Source: Haplomitrium mnioides | Taxonomy: Eukaryota; Marchantiophyta; Haplomitriopsida; Calobryales | Direction of reading: 5' to 3' | Assembly (NCBI GenBank): GCA_049999725.1 | Contig: JBNGIS010020685.1 | Coordinates: 1 to 26,423 of the forward strand | Length of the DNA: 26,423 nt | Shown here: positions 1 to 11,580 of the stretch, one piece after another | Numbering within the stretch: position 1 is the stretch's first letter | Layout: each line of letters opens with the position of its first letter | Translations under genes and position numbers: made by a program | Notes under the pieces: generated by a model | Databases searched by the model: none | Seen by the model: the letters and a program-made list of their open reading frames with translations, nothing else | Told to the model about the DNA's origin: nothing

Positions 1-260
1 GTGGAGAATGCTGACCTGAGTGGTGAATGAATGAGTTGAGTGTAGTCTGAAGAGAGTAAGTGGTGAATCAAAGGCTAGTAAGGAAAGCAAGAGTCCTTAA
101 ATCCTTAAAGCGATAACTAGCAAGGGGCCATCTCCGAAAAGAACCTGAATGCCTGCAATTTGTTCTCCCTTGCGTCCAAAGAGGCGACTGTGAAGGTTAA
201 GGATGGAAACAGGGGAGTGACACTTCTGTATGACCGTTGTGCTTGGCGCCATTCAACTTA

Positions 261-364
261 CCAACAGGACAGGTGTCGCAACGTTTGTGTCTGAGCCTAA
301 TGGGATTAATGACCAACGGGATAGGTGTCACAACGCTCGTGTTTGAGCCTAACGGGAATAACGA
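261..364. repeat. 52-bp tandem duplication
   Basis: Two head-to-tail copies, 261-312 and 313-364, both begin CCAAC and share GTGTC.CAACG and GAGCCTAA.GGGA blocks. They differ at about ten positions, mostly transitions. A fragment resembling the start of a third copy (CAACAGGA) follows at about 370. No function is apparent. Confidence 0.75.
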
Positions 365-594
365 CCTTTCAACAGGAAGGACTCGCGGGGACAGCGGAAC
401 TGGGGGGAGTATATATGGACGGGCTCCGATTTTGATCGGATTGATGTGCAAGCAAACTAAAGACGCGCCAGCGATCTCGAGACAAGGAAAACGCAACGAA
501 GCAAGGCAAGATTGGGATTCTAGTGAGAAGCTACATGAAACGAGTGAACTCGCACTGGGGGCTAGCGAGGGTGGAGGTGGATTGGAGGGATGCC

Positions 595-630
595 GAGAAT
601 CGCTGGACGGAGAATCGCTGAGAATCGCTG
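595..630. repeat. Triple GAGAATCGCTG short repeat at array edge
   Basis: The 11-mer GAGAATCGCTG occurs at 595-605, 610-620 and 620-630, with the second and third copies sharing one base. It ends only a few bases before the first recognisable satellite sequence at about 637, so it marks the junction between flank and array. Confidence 0.8.
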
Positions 631-1699
631 GACTCACAATCATTCACTTCCGTTTTTCATGTCTCTACGACATGATAAATAGTTATGTTTACCTAAGAGT
701 TAAGTGTGTACCGTGCCACATTTGTAGTCACAACCATTTATCACATTGTGTGTATACTTTACAATCTCTTTTGGGAAGCACTACGACAATCATCCACTTC
801 CATTTCTTTTTTGTGCATGATGCAATGAAGAGTAATGTTTTCTTACAAGTGAAGTGTGTGCCACTCCATGTTTATAGTCACAACCATTTAGAACATTGTG
901 TGTATATTTTACAATCTCTTTTGAGAAGCACTAGGACAATCATCCACTTCCTCTTTTATCTTGTGCATGATAGGATGAAGAGTAATGTTCTCCTACAGGT
1001 AATGTGTGTGCCACTCCACAATAATAGTCACACCCATTTACCAAATTGTATGTACTTTGCAATGTATTTTGAGAAGCACTACAATAATCATCTACTTCCA
1101 TTTCTTCTATGTGCATAATGCAATGAAGAGTTATGTTTTCCTACAATTGAACTGTGTGCCACTCTACGTTTAAAGTCAGAACCATTTTTACATTGTGTTT
1201 ATACTTTGCAATCTCCTTTAAGAATACTACTACAATCATCCACTTCCATTTCTCTTATGTGCATGATGCGATGGCGAGCTATGTTTTCCTACAAGTGACG
1301 TGTGTGGCAGTCTACATTTATAGTAACAACCATTTCTCACAATGTGTGTTTACTTTGCAATCTCGTCTTAGAAGCACTACGACAATCATCCACTTGCATT
1401 TCTTTTGTGTGCATGATGCGATGGAGAGCTATGTTTTCCTACAAGTGAGATATGTGCCACTCCACGTTTATAGTCACACCCATTTATCCAATTCTGTGTA
1501 TACTTTGCAGTTTTTTTTTGAGAAGCACTATAACAATCATCCATTTCCTTTTCTTCTGTGTGCATGATGCGATAAAGAGTTATGTTTTCCTACAAGTGAA
1601 GTGTGTGCCACTCCATGTTTTAAGTCACAACCATTTATCACATTGTGTGTATACTTGGAAATCCCTTTTGAGAAGCATTATGACAATCATCCACTTTGA

Positions 1700-4600
1700 T
1701 TTTATTTGTGTGCATAATGCAATGGAGAGTTTTGTTTTCCATGTTCATAGCCACAACCAAAAATGACATTGTATATATACCTTGTAATCTCTTCTAAGTA
1801 GGTCTACCACAATCACTCACTTTCATGTTTTATGTATGCATGACACAATAAAGATATATGTTTTCCTACAAGTGAAGTGTGTGCCATGCCACGTTTGTAG
1901 TCACAACCATTGATCACATTGTGTGTATATTTTGCAATCTCTTTTGAGAAGCACAATAGCAATCATCCACCTCCATTTCTTTTGTGTGCATGATGGGATG
2001 AAGAGTTATGTTTTCCTACAAGTGAAGTGTTTGCCACTCCACATTTATAGTCACAACCATTTATCACATTGTCTGTACACCTTGCAATCTATTTTACAAA
2101 GCACTTCGACAATCATCCACTTCTATTTCTTCTGTATACATGATGCAATGAAGAGTTCTATTTTCCTACAAGTGAAGTGTGTGCCACTCCACGTTTATAG
2201 TCACAACTATTTATCACATTGTGTGTATACTTTGCAATTTTTTTTATAGAAGCACTGCCATAGTCATCCACCTACATTTCTTATATGTGCATGGTGATGA
2301 AGAGTACTATTTTCCAACAAGTGATGTGTGTGCCACTCCATGTTTATAGTCACAACCATTTATCACATTGTGTGTATAACTTGCAACCTCTTTTGAGAAG
2401 CACTATGACAATCATCCATTTTCATTTGTTCTATGTGCATGATACAATGAAGAGTAATGTTCTCCAACAAGTGAAGTGTGTGCCACCCCAAGTTTGTGGT
2501 CACAAACATAAATTCTAATTTGTGTATACTTTGCAATCTCTTTTGAGAAGTAGTTTGACAATCTTGTTGTTCCATTTCTTTTGTGTGCATGATGGGATGA
2601 AGAGTCATGTTTTCCTACAAGTGAAGTATGTGCCACTTCACGTTTATAAACATAACCATTTATCACATTGTGTGTATGTTTTTCTAGAAGCACTACAACA
2701 GTGATCCACTTCCATTTCTTTTGTGTGCATGATGCGATGAAGAGTTACATTTTCCTACAAGTCAAGTGTGTGCCACTCCATATATATAGTCACAACCAAC
2801 TATCACATTGTCTATACACCTTGCAATCTTCTCCGAGATGCACTTTGACAATCATCCACTTCCATTTCTTCTATGTGCATGATGCAATGAAGAGTTGTGT
2901 TTTTCTACAAGTGAACTGTTTGCCACTCCACGTTTATAGTCACAACCATTTATCACATTGTGTGTATACTTTGCAATCTTTTTTGAGAAGCACTATGACA
3001 ATCATCCATTTCCATTTCCTCTCTGTGCATGATGCAATGAAGAGTTAGGTTTTCCTACAAGTGAAGTTTGTGCCACTCAACATGAAAAGTCACAACCATT
3101 TATCACATTACGTGTAAACTTTTCAATCTTTTTTGAGAAGCATTAAGACAATCATCCACCTCCATTCCTCGTGTGTGCATGATGTGATGAAGAGTTATGA
3201 ATTCCTACAAGTGAAGTGTGTGCCATGATGCATTTGTAAACACATCCATTTATCACATTGTGTGTATACTTTGCAGTCTCTTTTGAGAAGCACTACGATA
3301 ATCAATCACTTCCATTTCTTCTTTGTGCATGATACAATGAAGAGTTTTGTTTTGCTACAAGTGCAGTATGTGCCACTCCACGTTTATAGTCACAACCATT
3401 TATCAAATTGTGTGTATATTGTGCAATCTTTTTTGAGAAGCACTATGACAATCATCCACTTCCATTTCTTTTGTGTGCATGATGCAATGAAAAGTAATCT
3501 TTTTCTATAAGTGAAGTGTTTGCCATTGCAAGTCAACAGTTACAACCATTTCTCATATTATGTGTATTCTTTGGAATCTCGTTTAAAAAGAACTACGACA
3601 ATTATCCACTTCGATTTCTTGTGTGTGCATGATACCATCAAAAGTTGTGTTTTCTTACAAGTGAAGTGTGTGCCACACCACATTTGTAGTCACAACCAAA
3701 ACTCACATATTGGGTATACTTTACAATCTCTTTTGAGAAGCACTACAACAATCATCAACTTCCATTTTATTTATGTGCATGATGTCATGAAGAGTTACGT
3801 TTTCCTACAAGTGAAGTGTGTGCCGCGCCACGATTGTAGTCACAAATATTAATCACAAATTATGTATACTTTGCAATCTTTTTTGAGAATCACTCTGACA
3901 CTGATCCATTTCCATTTCTTTTGTGTGCATGATGCAATGAAGAGTTATATTTTCCTACAAGTGAAGTGTGTGCCACCTTACATTTATAAACACAACCTTT
4001 TATCACATTGTGTGTATACTTCAAAATCTATTTTAAGAAGCAGTACGACAATCATCCACTTACATTTTTTTTTTGTGCATGATGCAATGAAGAATTAGAT
4101 TTTCCTTCATAAGAAAGGTGTGCGAGCAACGTTTGTAGTCATAACCATCAATAACATTTTGTGTATACTTTGCAATTTCTTCAAGGAAGCACTATGACAA
4201 TCATCCACTTCCGTTTCTTATGTGTTCATGATGTGATGAATAGTTATGCTTTCGTATAAGTGAAGTGTGTGCCACTCCATGTTGATAGTCACAACCATTT
4301 ATCACATTGTGTATATACTTTGCAATCTTTTTTGAGAAGACTATGACAATCATCCATTTCCATTTCCTTAGTGTGCATGGTGTGATAAAGAGTTATGTTT
4401 TCCTACAAGTGAAGTATGTGCCACTCCACGTTCATAGTCACAACCAGTTATCACATTGTGTGTATACTTTGCAATCTTTTTTGAGAAGCACTACAACAAT
4501 CATCGACTTCCATTTTATTTGTGTGCATGATAGGATGAAGAGTTAGGTTTTCCTTAAAACAATGTGTGCCACTCCATTGTTGATAGTCACAACGATTTAT

Positions 4601-4840
4601 GGCATTGTGTGTATACTTTGTAATCTCTTCTTAGAAGTTCTAGGACAATCAACTTCCTTCATTTCAATTGTGTGGTTGATGCAATAAAGAGCTATGTTTT
4701 TCTTGAAGTGAAGTGTGTGCCACGCCACATTTGTAGCCACAGCCATTTATCACATTGTGTGTATGTTTTGCAATTTCATTTGAGAAGCACTACGACAATC
4801 ATCCCCTTCCATTTTTCTTGTGTGCATAATGCGATGGAGA
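1700..4840 (+). repeat. Higher-order repeat, copy 1 (21 monomers)
   Basis: This block and the next share rare variants in the same order at a nearly constant offset. The CACTTTCATGTTTTATG variant is at 1818 and 4952. TTCTCCAACAAGTG with CACCCCAAGTTTGTGGTCAC is at 2461 and 5586. CCATSAAAAGTTGTG is at 3635 and 6770. The ATTTTCCTTCATAAGAAAGG module starts from monomer positions 4079 and 7216. Offsets run from 3125 to 3137 bp, about 21 monomers. Copy 1 lacks 22 bp near 1740 that copy 2 retains near 4852-4873. Confidence 0.85.
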
Positions 4841-7800
4841 GTTGTGTTTTCCTACAAGAAATGTGTGCCACTCCATGTTCATGGTCACAACCAACAATGA
4901 CATTGTGTGTATACATTGCAATCTCTTCTGAGAAGTTCTACCACAATCATTCACTTTCATGTTTTATGTGTGCATGGCGCAATAAAAAACTATGTTTTCC
5001 TACAAGTGAAGTTTGTGCCATGCCACGTTTGTAATCACAACCATTTATCACATTGTGTGTATAATTTGAAATCTCTTTTGAGAAGCACTATGACAATCAT
5101 CCACCTCCATTTCTTTTGTGTGCATGATGGGATGAGGAGTTATGTTTTCCTACAAGTGAAGTGTGTGCCACTCCACATTTATAGTCACAACCATTTATCA
5201 CATTGTCTGTAGACCTTGCAATCTTTTTTAAGAAGCACTTCAACAATCCCACTTCCATTTCTTCTGTGTGCATGATGCAATGAAGAGTTGTGTTTTCCTA
5301 CAAGTGTGTGCCACTCCACGCTTATAGTCACAACTAGTTATTATATTGTGTGTACTTTGCAATTTCTTTTGAGAAGAACTACCACAGGCATCCACTTCCT
5401 TTTTTTTATATGTGAATGATGATGAAGAGTGCTGTTTTCCAACAAGTGAAGTGTGTGCCACTCCATGTTTATAGTCACAACCATTTATCACATTGTGTGT
5501 ATAACTTGCAATCTCTTTTGAGAAGCACTACGACAATCATCCATTTCCATTTGTTCTGTGTGCATGATGCAATGAAGAGTAATGTTCTCCAACAAGTGAA
5601 GTGTGTGCCACCCCAAGTTTGTGGTCACAAACATTAATTATATTTTGTGTATACTTTGCAATCTCTTTTGAGAAGCAGTTCCACAATCTTGTTGTTCCAT
5701 TTCTTTTGTGTGCATGATGCGATGAAGAGTTATGTTTTCCTACAATTGAATATGTACCACTCCACATTTATAGACACAACCATTTATCACATTGTGTCTA
5801 TATTTTGCAATCTTTTTTTAGAAGCACTATGACAATTATCCACTTCCATGTCTTCTGTGTGCATGATGATATGAAGAACTACATTTTCCTACAAGTGAAG
5901 TGTGTGCCATTCCACATTTATAGTCACAACCATTTATCACATTGTCTCTACACCTTGCAATCTTCTCTGAGACTCACTTTGACAATCATCCACTTCCATT
6001 TCTTCTATGTGCATGATGCAATGAAGAGTTGTGTTTTCCTACAAGTGAATTGTGTGCCACTCCACTTTTGTAGTCACAACCATTTATCACATTGTGTGTA
6101 TACTTTGCAATATTTTTCTAGAAGCAGTGTGGCAATCATCCATTTCCATTTCTTCTGCGTGCATGATGCAATGAGGAGTTAGGTTTTCCTAGAAGTGAAG
6201 TTTGTGCCACTCAACGTTAATAGCCACAACCATCTATCACATTGTGTGTATACTTTGCAATCTTTTTTGAGAAGCACTATGACAATCATCCACCTCCATT
6301 CCTCATGTGTGCATGATGTGATGAAGAGTTCTGAATTCCTACAAGTGAAGTGTGTGCCATGATGCATTTGTAGTCAAAACCATTTATCACATTGTTTGCA
6401 TACTTTGCAGTTTCTTTTGAGAAGCACCACAACAATCATTCTCTTCCATTTCTTTTCTGTTCATGATGTGATGAAGAGTTTTGTTTTGCTACAAGTGCAG
6501 TACGTGCCACTCCACATTTATAGTCACAACCATTTATCAAATAGTGTGTATACTATGCAATCTTTTTTGAGAAGCACTACCACAATCATCCACTTTCATT
6601 TATTTTGTGTGCATGATGTGATGAAGAGTTATGTTGTCCTACGAGTGAAGTGTCTACCACTCCACATCAATTGTTACAACCATTTATCACATTATGTGTA
6701 TTCTTTGGAGTCTATTTTGAAAAGAACTACGACAATCATCTACTTCCATTTCTTTTGTGTGCATGATGCCATGAAAAGTTGTGTTTTCCTACAAGTGATG
6801 TGTGTGCCACACCACGTTTGTAGTCACCATCATTCCTCACATATTGTGTATACTTTTCAATCTCTTTTGAGAACCACTACGACAATCAACAACTTCCATT
6901 TCTTCTATGTACATGATGCCATGAAAGGCTACGTTTTCCTTACAGTGAAGTGTGTGCCACGCCACGATTGTAGTCACAACCATTAACCACAAATTGTGTA
7001 TACTTTGCAATGTCTTTTGAGAAGCACTATGACAATGATCCACTTCCATTTCTTTTGTGTGCAGGATGCGATGAAGAGCTATATTTTCCTACAAATGAAG
7101 TGTGTGCCACCTTTTATTTATAAACACAACTATTTTTCACAATTTGTGTATACTTCGAAATATTTTTTGAGAAGCAGTTTGACAATCATCCACTTCCATT
7201 TTCTTTTGTATGCATGATGCAATGAAGAGTTAGATTTTCCTTCATAAGAAAGGTGGGCCATGCCACGTTTGTAGTCATAATCATAAACAACATTATGTGT
7301 ATACTTTGCAATCTCTTTTGGGAAGCACAAGGACAATCATCCACTTCCATTTCTTATTTGTTCATGATGCGATGAATAGTCATGCTTTTCTATAAGTGAA
7401 GTCTGTGCCACTCCATGTTGATGGTCACAACCATTTATCACATTGTGTGTATACTTTGCAATCTTTTCTTAACAGGCTATGACAATCAATAATTTCCATT
7501 TATTCTCTGTGCATGATGTGATAAAGAGTTATGTTTTTCTACAAGTGAAGTATGTGCCACTCCATGTTTATAGTCACAACCAATTATCACATTGTGTGTA
7601 TACTTTGCAATCTTTCTTGAGAAGCACTACAACGAACATCAACTTCCATTTAATTCGTGTGCATGATGTGATGAAGAGTTATGTTTTCCTATAAGAAATG
7701 CATGCCACTCCATGTTGATAGTCACAACCATTTATAACATTGTGTGTATACCTTGTAATCTCTTTTGAGAAGATCTATGACAATCATCAACTTTCATTTC

Positions 7801-7970
7801 AAATGTGTGCATGATGCGATAAAGAAATATGTTTTTCTTCAAGTGAAGTGTGTGCCACGCCACGTTTGTAGTCACAACCATTTATCACATTTTGTGTATA
7901 TTTTGCAATTGCATTTGAGAAGCACTACAACAATCACCCCCTTCTATTTTTTATGTGTGCATGACGCAAT
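4823..7970 (+). repeat. Higher-order repeat, copy 2 (21 monomers)
   Basis: Tandem partner of the 1700-4840 block, identified by the same ordered set of rare monomer variants. It abuts copy 1 directly, so this is a tandem duplication of a 21-monomer unit. Part of the same variant order reappears at about 12400-13060 (TTATGTGTATTCTTTGCAAT, then GCCATGAAAAATTGTG, then the TTATAAACACAACC monomer), pointing to a third, partial copy. Confidence 0.83.
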
Positions 7971-8830
7971 GAAGAGTTATGTTTTCTTTCAAGTGAGGTA
8001 TGTGTCACTCCTCGTTTATAGTCACAACCATTGATCATGATATATGTATACCTTGCAATCTCTTTTGAGAAGCACTACAACAATTACCCATTTCCATTTC
8101 TTTTCTATGCATGATACGATGAAGAGTTGTGTTTTTCTACAAGTGAAGTGTATGCCACTCCACATTTATAGTCACAACTATTTATCACATTATGTGTATA
8201 CTTTGCAATTTATTTTGAGAAGCACTACTACAATCATCCACTTTAATTTCTCATGATTGCATGATGCGATGAGGAGTAATGTTTTCCTACAACTGAAGTG
8301 TGTGCCACTCCATGTTTGTAGTAACAACCATTTATCACATTGTGTGTATACTTTTCAGTCTCTTTTGAAAAGCACTACGACAATCATCCACTTCCATTTC
8401 TTTTCTATACATGATGCGATGAAGAGTTGTGATTCCCTACAAGTGAAGTATGTGCCACTCCACATTTATAGTCACAACTAGTTATCAATTGGTGTGTATA
8501 CTTTGAATATTTTTTGAGAAAAACTACAACAATCATCCACTTCTACTTTATTTGTATGCATGATGTGGAGAAGAGATTTGTTTTCCTACAAGAAATGTGT
8601 GCCACTCCATATTGATAATCACAACCATTTATAACATTGTGTGTATACCTTGAAATCTCCTCTAAGAAGTTCTATTGCAATCATCCTTTTTCATTTCAAT
8701 TGTGTGCATGATGCAATGAAGAACTATGCTTTTCTTCAAGTGAAGTGTGTGCCATGCCACGTTTGAAGTCACAACCATTTATCACATTGTGTGTATATTT
8801 TCCAATCTCATTTGAGAAGCACTACAACAA
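7700..8830 (+). repeat. Second higher-order segment, left copy
   Basis: Rare variants here recur about 2.6 kb downstream. CATTTCAAAT is at 7795 and 10397. GATTCCCTAC is at 8431 and 11032. The next CATTTCAA variant is at 8692 and 11440. The first two offsets are 2602 and 2601 bp. The third is 2748 bp and drops to 2601 if the third gap and its duplicated flank (147 bp) are removed. Confidence 0.75.
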
Positions 8831-9758
8831 CCATCCACTTCCATTTCTTCTATGTGCATGATGTGATGAAGAGTTATGTTTTCCTACAAGTGTGTGCCAC
8901 TCCCCAATTATAGTCACAGCCATTTGTCACATTATGTTTATACTTTGCAATCTCTTTTGACAAGCACTACGACAATTATCCACTTCCTTTTCTTCTCGGT
9001 GCATGATGCAATAAAGAGTTGTGATTTTCTACAAGTGAAGTGAATGCCACTCCACATTTATAGTCACAACCATTTATAACACTATGTGTATACTTTGAAA
9101 TTTCTTTGGAGAAGCACTACCACAATTATCCACTTTAATTCTCATGTGTGCATGATGCGATGAAGAGAAATGTTTTCCTACAATTGAAGTGTGTGCAACT
9201 CCATGTTTATAGTCACAACCATTTATCACATTGTGTGTATACTTTGTCGTCTCTTTTGAAAAGCACAACAACAATCATCCACTTCCGTTTCTTTTCTCTA
9301 CATGATCCAATGAAGAGTTATGTTTTCCTACAAGTGAAGTGTCTGCCACTCCAAGTTTATAGTCACAACCATTTATCACAATGTGTGTATACTTTGAAAT
9401 CTCTTTAGAGAAGCACTATGACAATTATCATCTTCCATTCCTTCTGTGTCCATGATGTAGTGAAGAGTTTTGTTCTCCAGCAAGTAAAGTGTTTGCCACC
9501 TCATGTTTGTGGTCACAATTATTAATTACATTTTGTCTACACTTTGCAATCTCTTTTGAGAAGCACTTCGACCATCTTGCTTTTCCATTTCTTTTGTGTG
9601 CATGATGTCATGAAGAGTTATGTTTTGCTACAAGTGAAGTGTGTGCCACCTTACATTTATAAACACAACCATTTGTCACATTGTATGTATACTTCAAAAT
9701 CTCTTTTGAGAAGCAGTTTGACAATCATCCGCTTCTGTTTTTTTTGTGTGCATGATGC

Positions 9759-9858
9759 NNNNNNNNNNNNNNNNNNNNNNNNNNNNNNNNNNNNNNNNNN
9801 NNNNNNNNNNNNNNNNNNNNNNNNNNNNNNNNNNNNNNNNNNNNNNNNNNNNNNNNNN
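9759..9858. other. Assembly gap 1 (100 N)
   Basis: Exactly 100 N, the usual placeholder for unknown length. The flanks are not duplicated. In monomer phase, the missing piece between GTGCATGATGC before and GAGTATGTGCC after should be about 27-28 bp plus a whole number of 150-bp monomers, so 100 bp is not the true length. Confidence 0.9.
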
Positions 9859-10205
9859 GAGTATGTGCCACGCCACGTTTGTAGTCATATTAATTCATCA
9901 AATTGGGTGTTTATTTTGCAATCTCTTTTAAGAGGCACTACGACAATCATCCACTTCTATTTCTTATATGTTCATGATGCAATGAATAGTCATGCTTTTC
10001 TATAAGTGAAGTCTGTGCCACTCCACGTTGATGGTCACAACCATTTATCACATTGTGTGTATACTTTGCAATATTTTCTTAAAGGGCTATCATCCATTTT
10101 CATTTCTTCTATGTGCATGATGTGACAAAGAGTTATGTTTTCCTATAAGAAATATGTGCCACTCTATGTTGATAGTCACAACAATTAATGACATTGTGTG
10201 TATAC

Positions 10206-10305
10206 NNNNNNNNNNNNNNNNNNNNNNNNNNNNNNNNNNNNNNNNNNNNNNNNNNNNNNNNNNNNNNNNNNNNNNNNNNNNNNNNNNNNNNNNNNNNNNN
10301 NNNNN
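10206..10305. other. Assembly gap 2 (100 N), duplicated flanks
   Basis: Exactly 100 N. The 45 bp immediately before it (10161-10205) and the 45 bp immediately after it (10306-10350) are identical. This is what two overlapping contig ends that were not merged look like, so probably no sequence is missing. Confidence 0.9.
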
Positions 10306-11580
10306 ACTCTATGTTGATAGTCACAACAATTAATGACATTGTGTGTATACCTTGTAGTAATCTCTTCTCAAAATTTCTATGACAATGAACCGCTTTCATT
10401 TCAAATATGTGCATAATGTGATAAAAACTATGTTTTTATTCAAGTGAAATGTGTGCCAGGCCACATTTGTAGTCACAACCGTTTATCACATTGTGTGTAG
10501 ATTTTGCAATCACATTTGAGAAGCACAACGACAGTCATCCACTTCCATTTCTTGCGTGTGCATGATGCGATGAAGAGATATGTTTTCCTACAAGTGATTT
10601 TTGTGCCACTCCCTATTCATAGTTACAACCAATTATCACATTATGTGTATACTTTGCAATCTCTTTTGAGAAGCACTATGACAATTATTCACTTCCATTT
10701 CTTTTCTATGCATGATGCGATGAAGAGTTGTGTTTTTCTACAAGTGAAGTGTTTGCCACTCCATATTTATAGTCACAACCATTTATCACATTATGTGTAT
10801 ATTTTGCAATTTTTTCTGAGAAGCACTACCACAATTATCCACTTTAATTTTGCATGTGTGCATGATGCAATGAAGAGTAATGTTTTCCTACAACTGAAGT
10901 GTGTGCCACTCCATGTTTATAGTCACAACTATTTATCACATTGTGTGTATACTTTTCAGTCTCTTTTCAAAAGCACTACAACAATCATCCACTTCCGTTT
11001 CTTCTCTATACATGATGCGATGAAGAGTTGTGATTCCCTACAAGTGAAGTGTGTGCCACTCTACGTTCATAGTCACAACTAGTTATCACAATGTGTGTAT
11101 ACTTTGAATCTTTTTTGAGAAAAACTACAACAATCATCCACTTCTATTTTATTTGTGTGCATGATGCGGAGAAGAGTTATATTTTTCTACAAGAAATGTG
11201 TGCAACTCCATGTTGATAGTCACAACCATTTATGACATTGTGTGTATACTGTATTATCTCCTNNNNNNNNNNNNNNNNNNNNNNNNNNNNNNNNNNNNNN
11301 NNNNNNNNNNNNNNNNNNNNNNNNNNNNNNNNNNNNNNNNNNNNNNNNNNNNNNNNNNNNNNATAGTCACAACCATTTATGACATTGTGTGTATACTGTA
11401 TTATCTCCTCTTAGAAATTCTATGACAATCATCCTCTTTCATTTCAAAGAAGTGCATGATTCGATAAAGAACTATGTTTTTCTTCAAGTGAAGTGTGTGC
11501 TATGCCACATTTGTAGTCACAACCATTTATCACATTGTGTGTATATTTTGCAATCTCATTTGAGAAGCACTATAATAATC
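10306..11580 (+). repeat. Second higher-order segment, right copy
   Basis: Partner of 7700-8830, with the same ordered variants, including the tandem pair GATTCCCTACAAGTGAAG and TTGAGAAAAACTACAACAAT. It contains the third assembly gap. Confidence 0.75.
11263..11362. other. Assembly gap 3 (100 N), duplicated flanks
   Basis: Exactly 100 N. The 47 bp before it (11216-11262) and the 47 bp after it (11363-11409) are identical. The parallel higher-order copy at 8431-8692 aligns with a constant 2601-bp offset only if these 147 bp are removed. Confidence 0.9.

Larger units (their letters stand above)
1..636. other. Non-satellite left flank, unidentified
   Basis: This stretch has no copy of the 150-bp monomer and is visibly richer in G and C than the array to its right. 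An open frame on the minus strand (197-643) gives a low-complexity Ser/Pro/Leu-rich translation with no recognisable domain. A plus-strand frame open from 237 runs straight into the satellite and has only a TTG at its start. I recognise no gene. It contains two small tandem repeats, listed separately. It could be the end of another mobile element (for example an LTR) or ordinary intergenic DNA; the sequence does not decide this. Confidence 0.5.

Noticed and set aside
237-1118. A 293-codon plus-strand open frame running from the flank into the satellite
   Set aside because: It starts at TTG, has no domain, and its second half is the satellite's own open frame. It is a chance fusion across the array edge.
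2363-2693. Minus-strand open frames in the satellite
   Set aside because: They are shadows of the same 150-bp periodicity on the other strand and are shorter and more often broken than the plus-strand frame.
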